Shown piece after piece: positions 14,232-22,830 of a stretch of DNA of 23,653 bases (positions are counted from its first letter, which is position 1; each line of letters opens with the position of its first letter). The notes under the pieces are model-generated. The model was not told the origin of the DNA, made no database searches, and was given only the letters and a program-made list of their open reading frames with translations. The stretch is taken from contig DDEP01000110.1 in the NCBI GenBank assembly GCA_002336465.1, positions 5,381 through 29,033 of the forward strand, given 5' to 3'. The stretch comes from Pedobacter sp. UBA1951. Its GTDB lineage: Bacteria; Bacteroidota; Bacteroidia; Sphingobacteriales; Sphingobacteriaceae. The position numbers and the translations under genes were made by a program.

Positions 14232-14909
14232 TTACTTTACAGATTCATTATAAGATTTAACAAACGCTAGGATGATCTTATCGTCAAAGCTATCCGTTGC
14301 TTTGATTCTTTCGGTCAAATCTTCATCCCCTACTAACTTCTGCAGCAATAATGCTTTGGTTGCGGCGGTCTTTGTGCCATCCGCAAAAATTTCTTGAATA
14401 GGCCCGCTACCCGGACGTTCGATAAAATAGCTTGCTTTAACTTTCTGCTTTATCGCATTTGTTTCTGTATTATTTCTTCTGCCTCCAAGATTTATACTCA
14501 CCCCTCCGCCAAGTCCTCCTCCAAAACCTCCCGAGCCAACACCAACGCCAAAGCTTGGCTTTACTCTCGTGGGAGCCTTTTGAGGTTCTTCTAGCTCAGA
14601 TGTTACACCATAACTATAAAGATTTACTTTGCCTCCTTCAAGTAATTTAAAAAACCGTATTTCAGCTTTTTTATTCAAAATAACAGGCTTACTCTCATAG
14701 GTATCTCCATTCCATAAAAAGGATTTGATATCTTTGGCTCTAAAAGTCTGCATTTCACCTTCCGTTGTTTTTAAGGCTACTGTTTCAAAATTTGTCCCCT
14801 GTATCACGCCTCTTACAAAATTACCCTCACTAATTAAAACTGCATCTTGGCTAAAAGCAGTTATCCAGGCCAGACAAAACAGAATTGTTATATTAAGAAT
14901 TTTCATCAT
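14232..14909 (-). CDS. Secreted protein of unknown function with Gly-rich linker
   Basis: A 225-residue protein with a signal peptide (about 1-20, AFS|QD). The N-terminal half is beta-rich (GNFVRGVIQGTNFETVALKTTEGEMQTF, DIKSFLWNGDTYESKPV). A Gly-rich segment follows at about 118-143 (PSFGVGVGSGGFGGGLGGGVS), then a helical C-terminal half (TKTAATKALLLQKLVGDEDLTERIKATDSFDDKIILAFVKSYNESVK). I do not recognise the family. The opening 'isEGNFVRGVIqGT...iksF.WNGd.Y' suggests a small beta domain, and the ending resembles proteins that handle large complexes at the envelope, but that is not evidence of function. It is transcribed away from katE and convergent with tag. Confidence 0.72.
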   Translation of the reverse strand: MMKILNITILFCLAWITAFSQDAVLISEGNFVRGVIQGTNFETVALKTTEGEMQTFRAKDIKSFLWNGDTYESKPVILNKKAEIRFFKLLEGGKVNLYSYGVTSELEEPQKAPTRVKPSFGVGVGSGGFGGGLGGGVSINLGGRRNNTETNAIKQKVKASYFIERPGSGPIQEIFADGTKTAATKALLLQKLVGDEDLTERIKATDSFDDKIILAFVKSYNESVK

Positions 14910-14957
14910 CGCAAATAACGTAAAAATTATCCATTTGGTCTTTTACCAATCTCGCTA

Positions 14958-14973
14958 AGCTAAAAATTTAGCT
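14958..14973. repeat. Short inverted repeat in the gap upstream of katE
   Basis: AGCTAAA and TTTAGCT (7-bp arms, 2-nt AA spacer) sit in the divergent gap 14910-15169, followed by CTTTTTT. The loop is too small for an ordinary terminator; an operator is possible. I see no TAnnTTTG element for katE. Confidence 0.3.
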
Positions 14974-15169
14974 CTTTTTTCTATCTCCTTAAAAACAAAC
15001 GACTAAACCTTTAACCCTAAAGCAATTAATTATTTTATCCCTAGCTATGGCTCTACAGACTTGGCAAAACAAAATCATTTTACCATTGTTAACCTTTTCT
15101 ACATCTAGAACTAAGCTTTTGAGCAGAGCATGGTATCAAAATTTAATGAGTTCTATACATTCTATACAT

Positions 15170-17299
15170 ATGAAAAAACAAAATACTATTTCCAAAACAC
15201 AAAACGCTAAATTCAGCGATTTGACAAAAAACACAGCAGATGCTACCAACCAGCTCATGACTACAGATCAGGGGTTAAAAATTAACGACGATCATAATTC
15301 TTTAAAAGCAGGAGAAAGAGGAGCTACTTTACTGGAAGATTTTATATTGCGTGAAAAGATTACCCATTTCGATCACGAACGCATTCCAGAGCGAATTGTT
15401 CATGCAAGAGGTTCTGCGGCACACGGTGTTTTTACCTTATATAAATCGTTAAACAAATACACCAAAGCTGCTTTTTTAACCGATACAACTGTAGAAACAC
15501 CCGTTTTTGTAAGGTTTTCTACTGTTGCAGGCTCAAAAGGCTCAACTGATTTGGCTCGTGATGTGCGAGGGTTTTCGGTAAAATTTTATACTACCGAAGG
15601 AAACTATGATCTGGTTGGAAACAATATCCCAGTATTTTTTATTCAGGATGCGATGAAATTCCCAGATCTTGTGCATGCCGTTAAGCCCGAGCCCGACAAT
15701 GAAATACCTCAGGCGGCATCTGCACACGATACTTTTTGGGATTTTATAAGCCTAATGCCAGAAAGTACTCATATGATAATGTGGGCCATGAGCGATAGGG
15801 CAATTCCACGAAGTTTGCGCATGATGGAGGGTTTTGGGGTACATACCTTTAGATTTATTAACGATAAAGGCGAAAGTCATTTTGTTAAGTTTCATTGGAA
15901 ACCCATATTGGGCGTACATGCGGTAGCTTGGGACGAAGCCCAAAAAATATCTGGCAACGATCCTGATTTTCATCGCAGAGACTTATGGGAAGCCATTGAA
16001 AATGGCGACTACCCAGAATGGGAGCTTGGTATTCAGATAATCGCAGAAAAAGACGAACATAAATTCGATTTTGATTTATTAGACCCTACAAAACTTATTC
16101 CCGAAGAGTTAGTGCCCGTACAGCTTGTTGGCAAAATGACTTTAAACCGTAATCCCGATAATTTTTTCGCCGAAACAGAACAGGTAGCTTTTCATCCTGG
16201 ACATTTGGTGCCGGGAATAGATTTTACCAACGACCCTCTATTGCAAGGAAGACTGTTTTCTTATACAGACACTCAATTATCCCGATTGGGAAGTCCAAAT
16301 TTTCATGAAATACCTATTAACAGAAGCATTAATACCATTCACAATAACCAAAGAGATGGACACATGCGCATGCAGATTGATAAGGGAAAATCTAGTTATT
16401 CGCCAAATAGCATAGGCGGTGGATGCCCTTTTATGGCAAAAGCAGCAGAAGGAGGATTTAAAAGTTATGAGGAGCGAGTAGATGCCCATAAGATAAGGGG
16501 GCGAAGCAGAAGTTTTTTAGATCATTTTAGCCAAGCCATACTTTTTTATAACAGCCAAAGCAACCCAGAAAAGCAGCACATCAAAGATGCATTTAGTTTC
16601 GAGCTTTCTAAAGTTACCGTACCCGAAATTAGGCAGCGAATGGTAAATACGCTTACCAACGTAGATATGGATCTTGCCCAGTACGTTGCCACCAAATTGG
16701 GGCTGCCTAAGCCAAAAAGTGCTGCAAAGGTAATCAACGGTGCAATTCCAGCCGATGGGAAACCAAAAGATTATAATCCCATCATTAAACAGCCTGTTGT
16801 AGAAAAATCTGCAGCTTTAAGTATGGTAGGCACCAAAAACAAATCTATTAAAACCAGACAAATAGCCGTACTTATTGCCAATGGATTTGATGCTCCGTCT
16901 TTCAAAAAACTTAAAAGCGAAGCAGAGAATAATGGTGCTATAATTAAAACTATAGCCACTCAATTAGGCTCCGTAAAAGCAACCGATGGCAGCGAGGTTA
17001 CACCAGACCATACCCTGTTTAATTGTGCATCGGTATTGTTTGATGCCGTGTATATAGCAGAAGGAAGATCTGTTGTAGAGGCGTTAAAAAACGAACCAGA
17101 TGCTTTGCATTTTGTAAACGAAGCTTATCGCCATTGTAAAGCCATAGGGGCAGGCAAAGAGAGCAAGGCTTTTTTAAATGAATCTTACGTAAAAGAAGGC
17201 CCTGGTGTAAATACCGATAACAATATCAATGCTTTTATTGAAGACGTAGCTCAGCATAGATTTTGGGATAGAGAGGCCTCCAGAAAAGTTCCTTCATAA
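15170..17299 (+). CDS. katE: Large-subunit monofunctional catalase (HPII type)
   Basis: A 709-residue heme catalase that disproportionates hydrogen peroxide in the cytoplasm. The distal His is in [12 protein letters not shown] (His78), the distal Asn in [15 protein letters not shown] (151/152), and the proximal heme-ligand Tyr365 is in [18 protein letters not shown]. After the catalase core, a flavodoxin-like DJ-1/PfpI-type domain (about 560-695: [40 protein letters not shown]) marks the large-subunit clade, as in E. coli HPII (753 aa). An in-frame ATG at 15047 would add 41 residues; ATG 15170 (MKKQNTISK) gives the usual Bacteroidota N-terminus and is preferred. A natural OxyR target, but no binding site is evident. 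No strong terminator follows. Confidence 0.95.
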   Translation: MKKQNTISKTQNAKFSDLTKNTADATNQLMTTDQGLKINDDHNSLKAGERGATLLEDFILREKITHFDHERIPERIVHARGSAAHGVFTLYKSLNKYTKAAFLTDTTVETPVFVRFSTVAGSKGSTDLARDVRGFSVKFYTTEGNYDLVGNNIPVFFIQDAMKFPDLVHAVKPEPDNEIPQAASAHDTFWDFISLMPESTHMIMWAMSDRAIPRSLRMMEGFGVHTFRFINDKGESHFVKFHWKPILGVHAVAWDEAQKISGNDPDFHRRDLWEAIENGDYPEWELGIQIIAEKDEHKFDFDLLDPTKLIPEELVPVQLVGKMTLNRNPDNFFAETEQVAFHPGHLVPGIDFTNDPLLQGRLFSYTDTQLSRLGSPNFHEIPINRSINTIHNNQRDGHMRMQIDKGKSSYSPNSIGGGCPFMAKAAEGGFKSYEERVDAHKIRGRSRSFLDHFSQAILFYNSQSNPEKQHIKDAFSFELSKVTVPEIRQRMVNTLTNVDMDLAQYVATKLGLPKPKSAAKVINGAIPADGKPKDYNPIIKQPVVEKSAALSMVGTKNKSIKTRQIAVLIANGFDAPSFKKLKSEAENNGAIIKTIATQLGSVKATDGSEVTPDHTLFNCASVLFDAVYIAEGRSVVEALKNEPDALHFVNEAYRHCKAIGAGKESKAFLNESYVKEGPGVNTDNNINAFIEDVAQHRFWDREASRKVPS

Positions 17300-17392
17300 A
17301 CAGATGTAAACCAAAAAGCTCATAATTAGCCTGTCTTATTTACCAAAAAATATTTTTTAGATCCTTATTAATAAATCTAAAGTAAAACACTT

Positions 17393-17629
17393 ATGATATT
17401 ACAACTCAATCCCTCTATGATGGTAGAAACCCCGCTGGGCAGGGGTCAAGCCATCTTTATCATTGATTATGGGATGCACCAAAATACATGTTGGGTGGTT
17501 GCATTAGAAAAAAATGGCATTGTAAAACATTTCGATTGCAATGACGTAATTATAGCTACTAATTTTACCTATCATATGAATATGGAAAGAAACACCAATT
17601 ATTTTGCCGAAAGAGAAACCGGTAAATAA
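17393..17629 (+). CDS. Small conserved-looking protein of unknown function
   Basis: A 78-residue protein without signal peptide or membrane segment. The N-terminal half, NPSMMVETPLGRGQAIFIIDYG followed by NTCWVVALEKNG, reads as a compact beta-rich small domain; I recall similar short Bacteroidota proteins with a 'NPP...VETPLGxGxAxFxIDYGxxxxxxWV' pattern, often of phage or unknown context, but cannot name a family. The C-terminal third (ATNFTYHMNMERNTNYFAERE) is polar. Codon use and composition resemble the neighbours. It is 93 nt after katE and 231 nt before polA, probably its own unit. The start at 17393 leaves a short A/T-rich leader; Met9 or Met10 would cut into the conserved part. Confidence 0.7.
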   Translation: MILQLNPSMMVETPLGRGQAIFIIDYGMHQNTCWVVALEKNGIVKHFDCNDVIIATNFTYHMNMERNTNYFAERETGK

Positions 17630-17703
17630 CACTTATTCTGTAATCTATTTTTTCATAAAAGAATACGGATAAAATAAATGCTGAAGAAAAGGCTCCCCTT
17701 CAT

Positions 17704-17737
17704 CATACCTCTAAAATACGCTGAGAACAGAGGTATG
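17704..17737. repeat. Perfect 9-bp inverted repeat upstream of polA
   Basis: Arms CATACCTCT (17704-17712) and AGAGGTATG (17729-17737) flank a 16-nt spacer in the gap 17630-17860. No T-run follows on the plus strand, so it is not a standard terminator; it could be an operator or a leader hairpin for polA. A TACCTTTA sequence (17832-17839), one base from the TAnnTTTG box, lies closer to the polA start. Confidence 0.4.
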
Positions 17738-17860
17738 CCTATTGACAATATTTAAATCTAATCATCTATAATAATGATTAAAAAAAGGAAAAATTATTGA
17801 GGGTGTATTAAGTTAATTGTTGCGCTATGATTACCTTTACTCATTCACTTTTTAAATCTT

Positions 17861-20677
17861 ATGAGTAAAAAACTTTTCCTTTTAGATGGTATGGCGCTAA
17901 TTTACCGGGCGCATTTTGCCCTCAGTAAAAACCCAAGGTTTACCTCAACAGGAATCAATACCTCTGCGGTAATGGGTTTCACCAATACGCTGCTTGAGCT
18001 GCTAAAAAAAGAAAAACCTACTCATATGGCAGTAGTGTTTGACACTAATGCCCCAACCGAAAGGCATACCGATTTCGAAGCCTATAAAGCGCATCGAGAA
18101 GCCATGCCCGAAGATTTGTCGGCAGCAATACCTTATGTCTTTAAATTAATTGAGGGATTTAACATACCGGTAATTACCAAAGATGGCTACGAAGCCGACG
18201 ATATTATTGGCACTTTGGCCAAAGAAGCCGAACAAAAAGGTTTTCAGGTATTTTGTATGACTCCTGATAAAGATTTTGCACAATTGGTTTCCGAAAATAT
18301 TTTTATTTACAAGCCTGCTAGAATGGGCAATGATATGGAAATTCTGGGCGTAAAAGAAGTGCTTGCAAAATGGGAAATTGAACGGGTAGATCAGGTTATA
18401 GATATTCTAGGGCTTTGGGGCGATGCCGTAGATAATATACCGGGAATACCGGGAATAGGCGAGAAAACGGCCAAAGCTTTAGTTAAGCAATACGGCAGTA
18501 TGGAAAATATCTTTGCTCACAGCCATGAGTTAAAAGGTAAGATGCGTGAAAACATCGAGAATTTTAAAGAACAAGGCCTGATTTCTAAAAAGCTAGCAAC
18601 TATTATTTTAAATGTACCGATTGAGTTTGATGAAAAATCGCTTGAGGTAGAAGCGCCAGACAAAAATGCTTTAGAACCTTTATTTGCAGAATTAGAATTC
18701 AGAACCATCGGTAAAAGAGTATTTGGAGAGGGTTTTTCTGTAAACGAAAGCAAAACAGTTAACGTTTCTGTTCAAAAAGACCTGTTCGGCAATGAAATAG
18801 AAGTACAGGTTACCAAAGAAGCCATTGTGGTGCAACCCTCGCTTTTTGACACTCCGATTGATGCCAAAAACATTGAAAACACTCCTCACGATTATCAATT
18901 AATAGATACTGCCGAAAAAAGGGCGACATTAATTGACCTGTTACTACAACAAAAACGGATTTCGTTTGATACCGAAACCACCGGAATGGATGCGAATTTG
19001 GTTGATTTAGTTGGTCTATCTTTCTCCATAGAACCGGGTAAGGGTTATTACATTCCTACTCCACAAAACAAAGAAGAAACATTAGCCATTTTAGAAGAGT
19101 TTAGACCCGTTTTTGAAAGCGAAAACATCATTAAAATCGGGCAGAACATTAAATACGATATGTTAGTGCTAAAATGGTACGGCATTGAGCTGAAAGGCCG
19201 GTTGTTCGATACCATGCTGGCGCATTACCTTATCGACCCCGATACCCGTCACGGAATGGATGTACTTTCGGAAAATTATTTGGGTTACACACCAATTTCC
19301 ATTACATCCCTAATTGGACCAAAGGGGAAAAACCAACTGAACATGAAAGATGTTCCGGTAGCAAAAGTGGTTGATTATGCTGCCGAAGATGCCGATGTTA
19401 CTTTACAATTGGCCAATGTTTTCGAGCCAATGCTTAAAGAACGTAATGCAGATAAACTGGCTGCCGAACTGGAAAATCCGCTGATTTACGTGTTGGCAGA
19501 TATGGAAAAGGAAGGCGTTAGGATTGATATTGATACCTTGAACAACTACTCTGCACAATTACAGGAAGAAATTCTAAAAGCAGAACTGAATGTATATGAA
19601 AAAACAGGATTGAAATTTAATCTGGCTTCGCCAAAGCAATTGGGCGAAGTGCTTTTTGACCATTTAAAGCTAGACCCCAAGGCTAAGAAAACCAAAACTG
19701 GGCAATACCAAACCGGCGAAGATGTATTAATGGCGCTGGCTAATAAAAGCGATATTGTAAAAGATATTCTGGATTTCCGCCAGATGCAAAAGTTAAAATC
19801 TACCTATGTAGATGCTTTGCCTTTATTGGTAAATCCACGTACTGGCAGGGTACATACGAGCTATAATCAGGCGGTTGCTGCTACCGGGCGTTTAAGTTCT
19901 AACAATCCAAACTTGCAGAACATCCCCATTAAAACCGAACGTGGACGGGAAGTACGTAAAGCCTTTATTCCAAGAGACGAAAACCACCTGCTGTTATCAG
20001 CCGATTATTCGCAAATTGAACTGAGGATTATAGCCGAGATCAGTAAAGAAGAAAACATGTTAGATGCTTTCAGCAAGGGATTGGATATTCATGCGGCTAC
20101 CGCAGCCAGAGTTTACGGCATTAACATAGAAGAAGTTACCTCAACCCAACGTAGAAACGCCAAAGCGGTAAACTTCGGTATTATTTACGGACAATCGGCA
20201 TTTGGGCTGTCGCAAAGTTTGAATATTCCACGTAAAGAAGCCGCCGAAATTATTGAACAGTATTTTACACAATATCCGGGCATTAAAAACTATATGAGCG
20301 ATACGATGAACTTTGCCCGTGAAAACGGCTATGTAGAAACCATTATGGGTCGCCGCAGGTATTTAAGGGATATTAACTCGGCTAATATGACCGTTAGGGG
20401 TTACGCAGAGCGAAATGCCATTAATGCGCCAATTCAAGGTTCGGCCGCCGATTTAATCAAAGTAGCCATGATCAACATCCATAAAGATATGGCGGCACAA
20501 AAACTACAATCAAAAATGACTATGCAGGTGCATGATGAGTTGGTGTTCGATGTAGTAAAGAGCGAAAAAGAACAAGTAAAAGAAATTATTACCAATAGAA
20601 TGAAAAACGCCATAAAAATGAGTGTTCCCATTGAAATAGAAATTGGTGAAGGGACAACTTGGTTAGAGGCACATTAA
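17861..20677 (+). CDS. polA: DNA polymerase I with 5' nuclease, proofreading and polymerase domains
   Basis: A 938-residue three-domain PolA that fills gaps and removes RNA primers in replication and excision repair. Residues about 1-290 are the 5'-3' nuclease (LFLLDGMALIYRAHFAL, GYEADDIIGTLA, TPDKDFAQLV, IPGIPGIGEKTA). About 340-540 is the 3'-5' exonuclease, with intact acidic motifs FDTETTG (Asp370, Glu372), IGQNIKYDML and YAAEDADVT, so proofreading should be active, unlike Taq-type enzymes. The polymerase carries motif A SADYSQIELR (Asp715), the O-helix RRNAKAVNFGIIYG (Arg764, Phe772, Tyr776) and motif C QVHDELVFD (Asp892). Phe772 at the position of E. coli F762 predicts discrimination against dideoxynucleotides. 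Start ATG 17861 (MSKKLFLLDGMALI). The TonB-C/MORN gene follows after 10 nt. Confidence 0.97.
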   Translation: MSKKLFLLDGMALIYRAHFALSKNPRFTSTGINTSAVMGFTNTLLELLKKEKPTHMAVVFDTNAPTERHTDFEAYKAHREAMPEDLSAAIPYVFKLIEGFNIPVITKDGYEADDIIGTLAKEAEQKGFQVFCMTPDKDFAQLVSENIFIYKPARMGNDMEILGVKEVLAKWEIERVDQVIDILGLWGDAVDNIPGIPGIGEKTAKALVKQYGSMENIFAHSHELKGKMRENIENFKEQGLISKKLATIILNVPIEFDEKSLEVEAPDKNALEPLFAELEFRTIGKRVFGEGFSVNESKTVNVSVQKDLFGNEIEVQVTKEAIVVQPSLFDTPIDAKNIENTPHDYQLIDTAEKRATLIDLLLQQKRISFDTETTGMDANLVDLVGLSFSIEPGKGYYIPTPQNKEETLAILEEFRPVFESENIIKIGQNIKYDMLVLKWYGIELKGRLFDTMLAHYLIDPDTRHGMDVLSENYLGYTPISITSLIGPKGKNQLNMKDVPVAKVVDYAAEDADVTLQLANVFEPMLKERNADKLAAELENPLIYVLADMEKEGVRIDIDTLNNYSAQLQEEILKAELNVYEKTGLKFNLASPKQLGEVLFDHLKLDPKAKKTKTGQYQTGEDVLMALANKSDIVKDILDFRQMQKLKSTYVDALPLLVNPRTGRVHTSYNQAVAATGRLSSNNPNLQNIPIKTERGREVRKAFIPRDENHLLLSADYSQIELRIIAEISKEENMLDAFSKGLDIHAATAARVYGINIEEVTSTQRRNAKAVNFGIIYGQSAFGLSQSLNIPRKEAAEIIEQYFTQYPGIKNYMSDTMNFARENGYVETIMGRRRYLRDINSANMTVRGYAERNAINAPIQGSAADLIKVAMINIHKDMAAQKLQSKMTMQVHDELVFDVVKSEKEQVKEIITNRMKNAIKMSVPIEIEIGEGTTWLEAH

Positions 20678-20687
20678 AAGTTATATC

Positions 20688-21551
20688 ATGAAACAACTGT
20701 TGCTATCTTTTTTCATATTGCTCTCATTAAGTGGCTTTGCTCAACAAGATACTACAACCGTTTATTCAAGACCTGGATATGTTAAAGATCCTATGCGGTC
20801 TAAATGGCATACCAAAGTAACGTCAAAAGACGGACTTTATCTGGTTTCTTTTTACGACGAACAGGATGCTCTAAAAGAACAGATACACTTTGAAGATAAA
20901 GCTTTATCCATAAGACAAGGGCCTTATGCTTTTTATACAGACGGTACGGTAAGCGCAGAAGGACAATATGATAAAGGGCATAAGAATGGAGAATGGAAAT
21001 ATTTCGAAAAACAGAAGCTCGTTTTGGTAGAACATTATACCTATGGGACCTTAAATGGGAAATATGTCTCCTATTGGTTTAATGGCAAGATAAAGAAGGA
21101 AGGTAATTATTTAAATGGGAAGAAGCATGACCAATGGACAATGTTATATCCCAATGGCCAAACGGCGGCTCGAGAAGTTTACATAGAAAATGGCCAGCTT
21201 AGCAGTGGCCAATATTACCATAAAAATGGTGCTGAAGCAGAAAAAAGCACATTGTTCAGAGAGGCCTATTATAAAGATGGAGAAGCAGCCTATTCGGCAA
21301 AAATTAGTGAATTGATAAAATACCCTTCGTTTGCCGCAAAACAAAAAATGAGCGGCACGGTTAAAGTCTCTTTTACGGTTATGCCAAATGGAGAACTTAA
21401 GGATTTTAAAATTGCAGAAAGCAATAATGGCATGTTTAACCGTGAGGCATTAAGAGTAGTTAAAATACTCAGAGATTGGGAGCCTGCCCTTGAATTTGGA
21501 GAAAAAGCAGAGTCTACCGTTATTGTTCCTATTGTTTTTAAACTCCCATAA
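20688..21551 (+). CDS. Secreted MORN-repeat (YwqK-like) protein with C-terminal TonB domain
   Basis: A 287-residue protein. A Sec signal (1-18, GFA|QQ) is followed by MORN/YwqK-type repeats from about 77 to 185 (GPYAFYTDGTVSAEGQYDKG, GEWKYFEKQKLVLVEHY, GKYVSYWFNGKIKKEGNYLNG, YPNGQTAAREVYIENG). A TonB C-terminal-like domain follows at about 215-287 (MSGTVKVSFTVMPNGELKDFKI, NREALRVVKILRDWEPALE, VIVPIVFKLP). Canonical TonB has an uncleaved N-terminal anchor that contacts ExbB; here the signal looks cleavable and no Pro-rich linker is present, so the TonB domain may be free in the periplasm. The gene starts 10 nt after polA and is probably cotranscribed with it, without an obvious functional link. 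Role unknown; receptor binding or a structural role are both possible. Confidence 0.85.
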   Translation: MKQLLLSFFILLSLSGFAQQDTTTVYSRPGYVKDPMRSKWHTKVTSKDGLYLVSFYDEQDALKEQIHFEDKALSIRQGPYAFYTDGTVSAEGQYDKGHKNGEWKYFEKQKLVLVEHYTYGTLNGKYVSYWFNGKIKKEGNYLNGKKHDQWTMLYPNGQTAAREVYIENGQLSSGQYYHKNGAEAEKSTLFREAYYKDGEAAYSAKISELIKYPSFAAKQKMSGTVKVSFTVMPNGELKDFKIAESNNGMFNREALRVVKILRDWEPALEFGEKAESTVIVPIVFKLP

Positions 21552-21675
21552 CCATCTTTAAAAGAGCTATTTATTTTAAAATAATTTTTTCATAACTTCA
21601 TATAATCTTCATTCTGAATATTCAATTTTATATCATTAAAACATGAAGATATTTTTAAACTAAATCGTCTTAAAA

Positions 21676-22071
21676 ATGAAAAAATTATTGAGTTTAATTG
21701 CAATCGCTACTTTAGGTCTAAGTACAGCTTTTGCGCAAACACCTGTTGCCGCTACTGCAAAACAAGGTGCAACTACAGCCAAAAAAGAAGTTAAAAAAGC
21801 TGAAAAGAAAGCGGCTAATGCAACAGAAGCTGTAAAAAAAGATGCTAAACAGACAGAAGCCAAAACCGCTGCAAAAGTAGCCGATACCAAAAAAGAAGTT
21901 AAAAAAGTAGAAGCTAAAGCAGCTACTACAGGAGCTAAGCTTAAAGCAGACGGTACTCCGGATATGCGCTATAAAGCAAACAAAGCTACTTCAGCTCCAG
22001 GTCCTAAAAAGAAAGATGGCACTCCAGATATGCGTTACAAAGCTAATAAAGCTGCCACCAAGAAAAACTAA
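21676..22071 (+). CDS. Secreted Lys/Ala-rich protein with two DGTPDMRYKANKA motifs
   Basis: A 131-residue protein with a Sec signal (AFA|QT after residue 20). Mature residues 28-90 are Lys/Ala/Glu-rich with repeated KKEVKKxE units (36-43 and 72-79), likely helical or disordered, and strongly basic. The C-terminal third has two identical 13-residue motifs, DGTPDMRYKANKA, at residues 92-104 and 114-126, separated by TSAPGPKKK. It has no catalytic signature. The basic, periplasmic or secreted nature suggests binding to an acidic polymer or a structural role, but this is inference. It has its own unit between a 124-nt A/T-rich gap and a strong terminator. I recall similar DGTPD-motif tails in other Bacteroidota hypothetical proteins, unverified. 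Confidence 0.82.
   Translation: MKKLLSLIAIATLGLSTAFAQTPVAATAKQGATTAKKEVKKAEKKAANATEAVKKDAKQTEAKTAAKVADTKKEVKKVEAKAATTGAKLKADGTPDMRYKANKATSAPGPKKKDGTPDMRYKANKAATKKN
21949..22053 (+). repeat. Duplicated 39-nt coding motif (21949-21987 and 22015-22053)
   Basis: The two copies encode the same 13 residues but differ at seven third-codon positions (GAC/GAT, GGT/GGC, CCG/CCA, CGC/CGT, TAT/TAC, GCA/GCT, AAC/AAT). There is no amino-acid change, so the motif is old and under protein-level constraint. Confidence 0.85.
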
Positions 22072-22084
22072 CTGGTTAAGTTTA

Positions 22085-22121
22085 AAAATAAAAAAGCTCC
22101 GATTTGGAGCTTTTTTATTTT
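22085..22121. terminator. Bidirectional intrinsic terminator
   Basis: A perfect 16-bp stem, arms 22085-22100 and 22106-22121 (core AAGCTCC/GGAGCTT), with a 5-nt loop and A/T tracts on both sides, lies between the convergent stops at 22071 and 22129. Confidence 0.93.
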
Positions 22122-22128
22122 GATGCCT

Positions 22129-22806
22129 TTAAAGGTCTATGGTTTCGCCTATGCGAGGAAGCAGAAGCTTTTTCTGTGCTCTTTTAAAGCTCTCTAAAGC
22201 AAAATTCTTATCAATGGTAATCACCGGGAAAGAATCATAATGAACACCAATTACCGTGTTGCATTTTACATAATCAGCAGCTATTGCAGCATCAGCTGGA
22301 TCCATGGTATAATTACCTCCTATTGGCAAAATAGCATATTCTAATTGATATAGTTCTGAAATCAATTTCATTTCAAGCGTAAGACCCGTATCTCCGGCGT
22401 AGTAAATCTGCATGTCATCGGCATCTATTACAAACCCGGCCGGATTACCTCCATAGCTTCCGTCTGGCAAACTACTTGAGTGTGTAGCCCAAACCATTCT
22501 TACCGAGCCAAAATCAAACTTGTATTTTCCATAGTTCATTTCATGAACATTTGTTACGCCTTGTTTTTCTAGCCAAGCATTGATTTCTGGCATACAGATA
22601 ACCTTAGCGTTAGTGCGTTTGGCAATGGAAACCGCATCACCAATATGATCGGAATGTCCATGGCTTAACAAGATATAATCTGCTTCAATTGAATTTACAT
22701 CAATAGATGCCGCTAAAGGATTACCCGTAATAAATGGATCGAACAACAATTTTGCTTTGCTGGTTTCCAACAAGAAACAAGACTGGCCGTAATAGGTATA
22801 TTTCAT
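22129..22806 (-). CDS. UPF0173 metal-dependent hydrolase (beta-lactamase fold)
   Basis: A 225-residue cytoplasmic metallo-beta-lactamase-fold hydrolase of the UPF0173/UlaG-like group. The N-terminus MKYTYYGQSCFLLET is diagnostic. The metal site is LSHGHSDHIGD (His49, His51, Asp53, His54), WATHSSS (His109), YYAGDTGLT (Asp139) and a late GVHYDSFP. Length agrees with the family (about 225-230). The substrate is not known for this subgroup; UlaG itself is an L-ascorbate-6-phosphate lactonase, but no ascorbate genes are nearby and that activity should not be assumed. It starts 24 nt after the ybaB stop, so the two are probably cotranscribed. Confidence 0.9.
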   Translation of the reverse strand: MKYTYYGQSCFLLETSKAKLLFDPFITGNPLAASIDVNSIEADYILLSHGHSDHIGDAVSIAKRTNAKVICMPEINAWLEKQGVTNVHEMNYGKYKFDFGSVRMVWATHSSSLPDGSYGGNPAGFVIDADDMQIYYAGDTGLTLEMKLISELYQLEYAILPIGGNYTMDPADAAIAADYVKCNTVIGVHYDSFPVITIDKNFALESFKRAQKKLLLPRIGETIDL

Positions 22807-22830
22807 AATTTGATCAATGTTGTTTTATCA

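Noticed and set aside
15047..15169. Longer katE start adding 41 residues before MKKQNTISK
   Set aside because: The extension has no catalase similarity and its composition looks like untranslated upstream sequence; the internal ATG at 15170 gives the usual N-terminus.
17345..17358. AAAAAATATTTTTT after katE
   Set aside because: Self-complementary A/T run with no loop or GC stem; not supportable as a terminator.
21570..21592. A/T-only palindrome and T-run after the TonB-C/MORN gene
   Set aside because: A stem of only A-T pairs is too weak to call a terminator.
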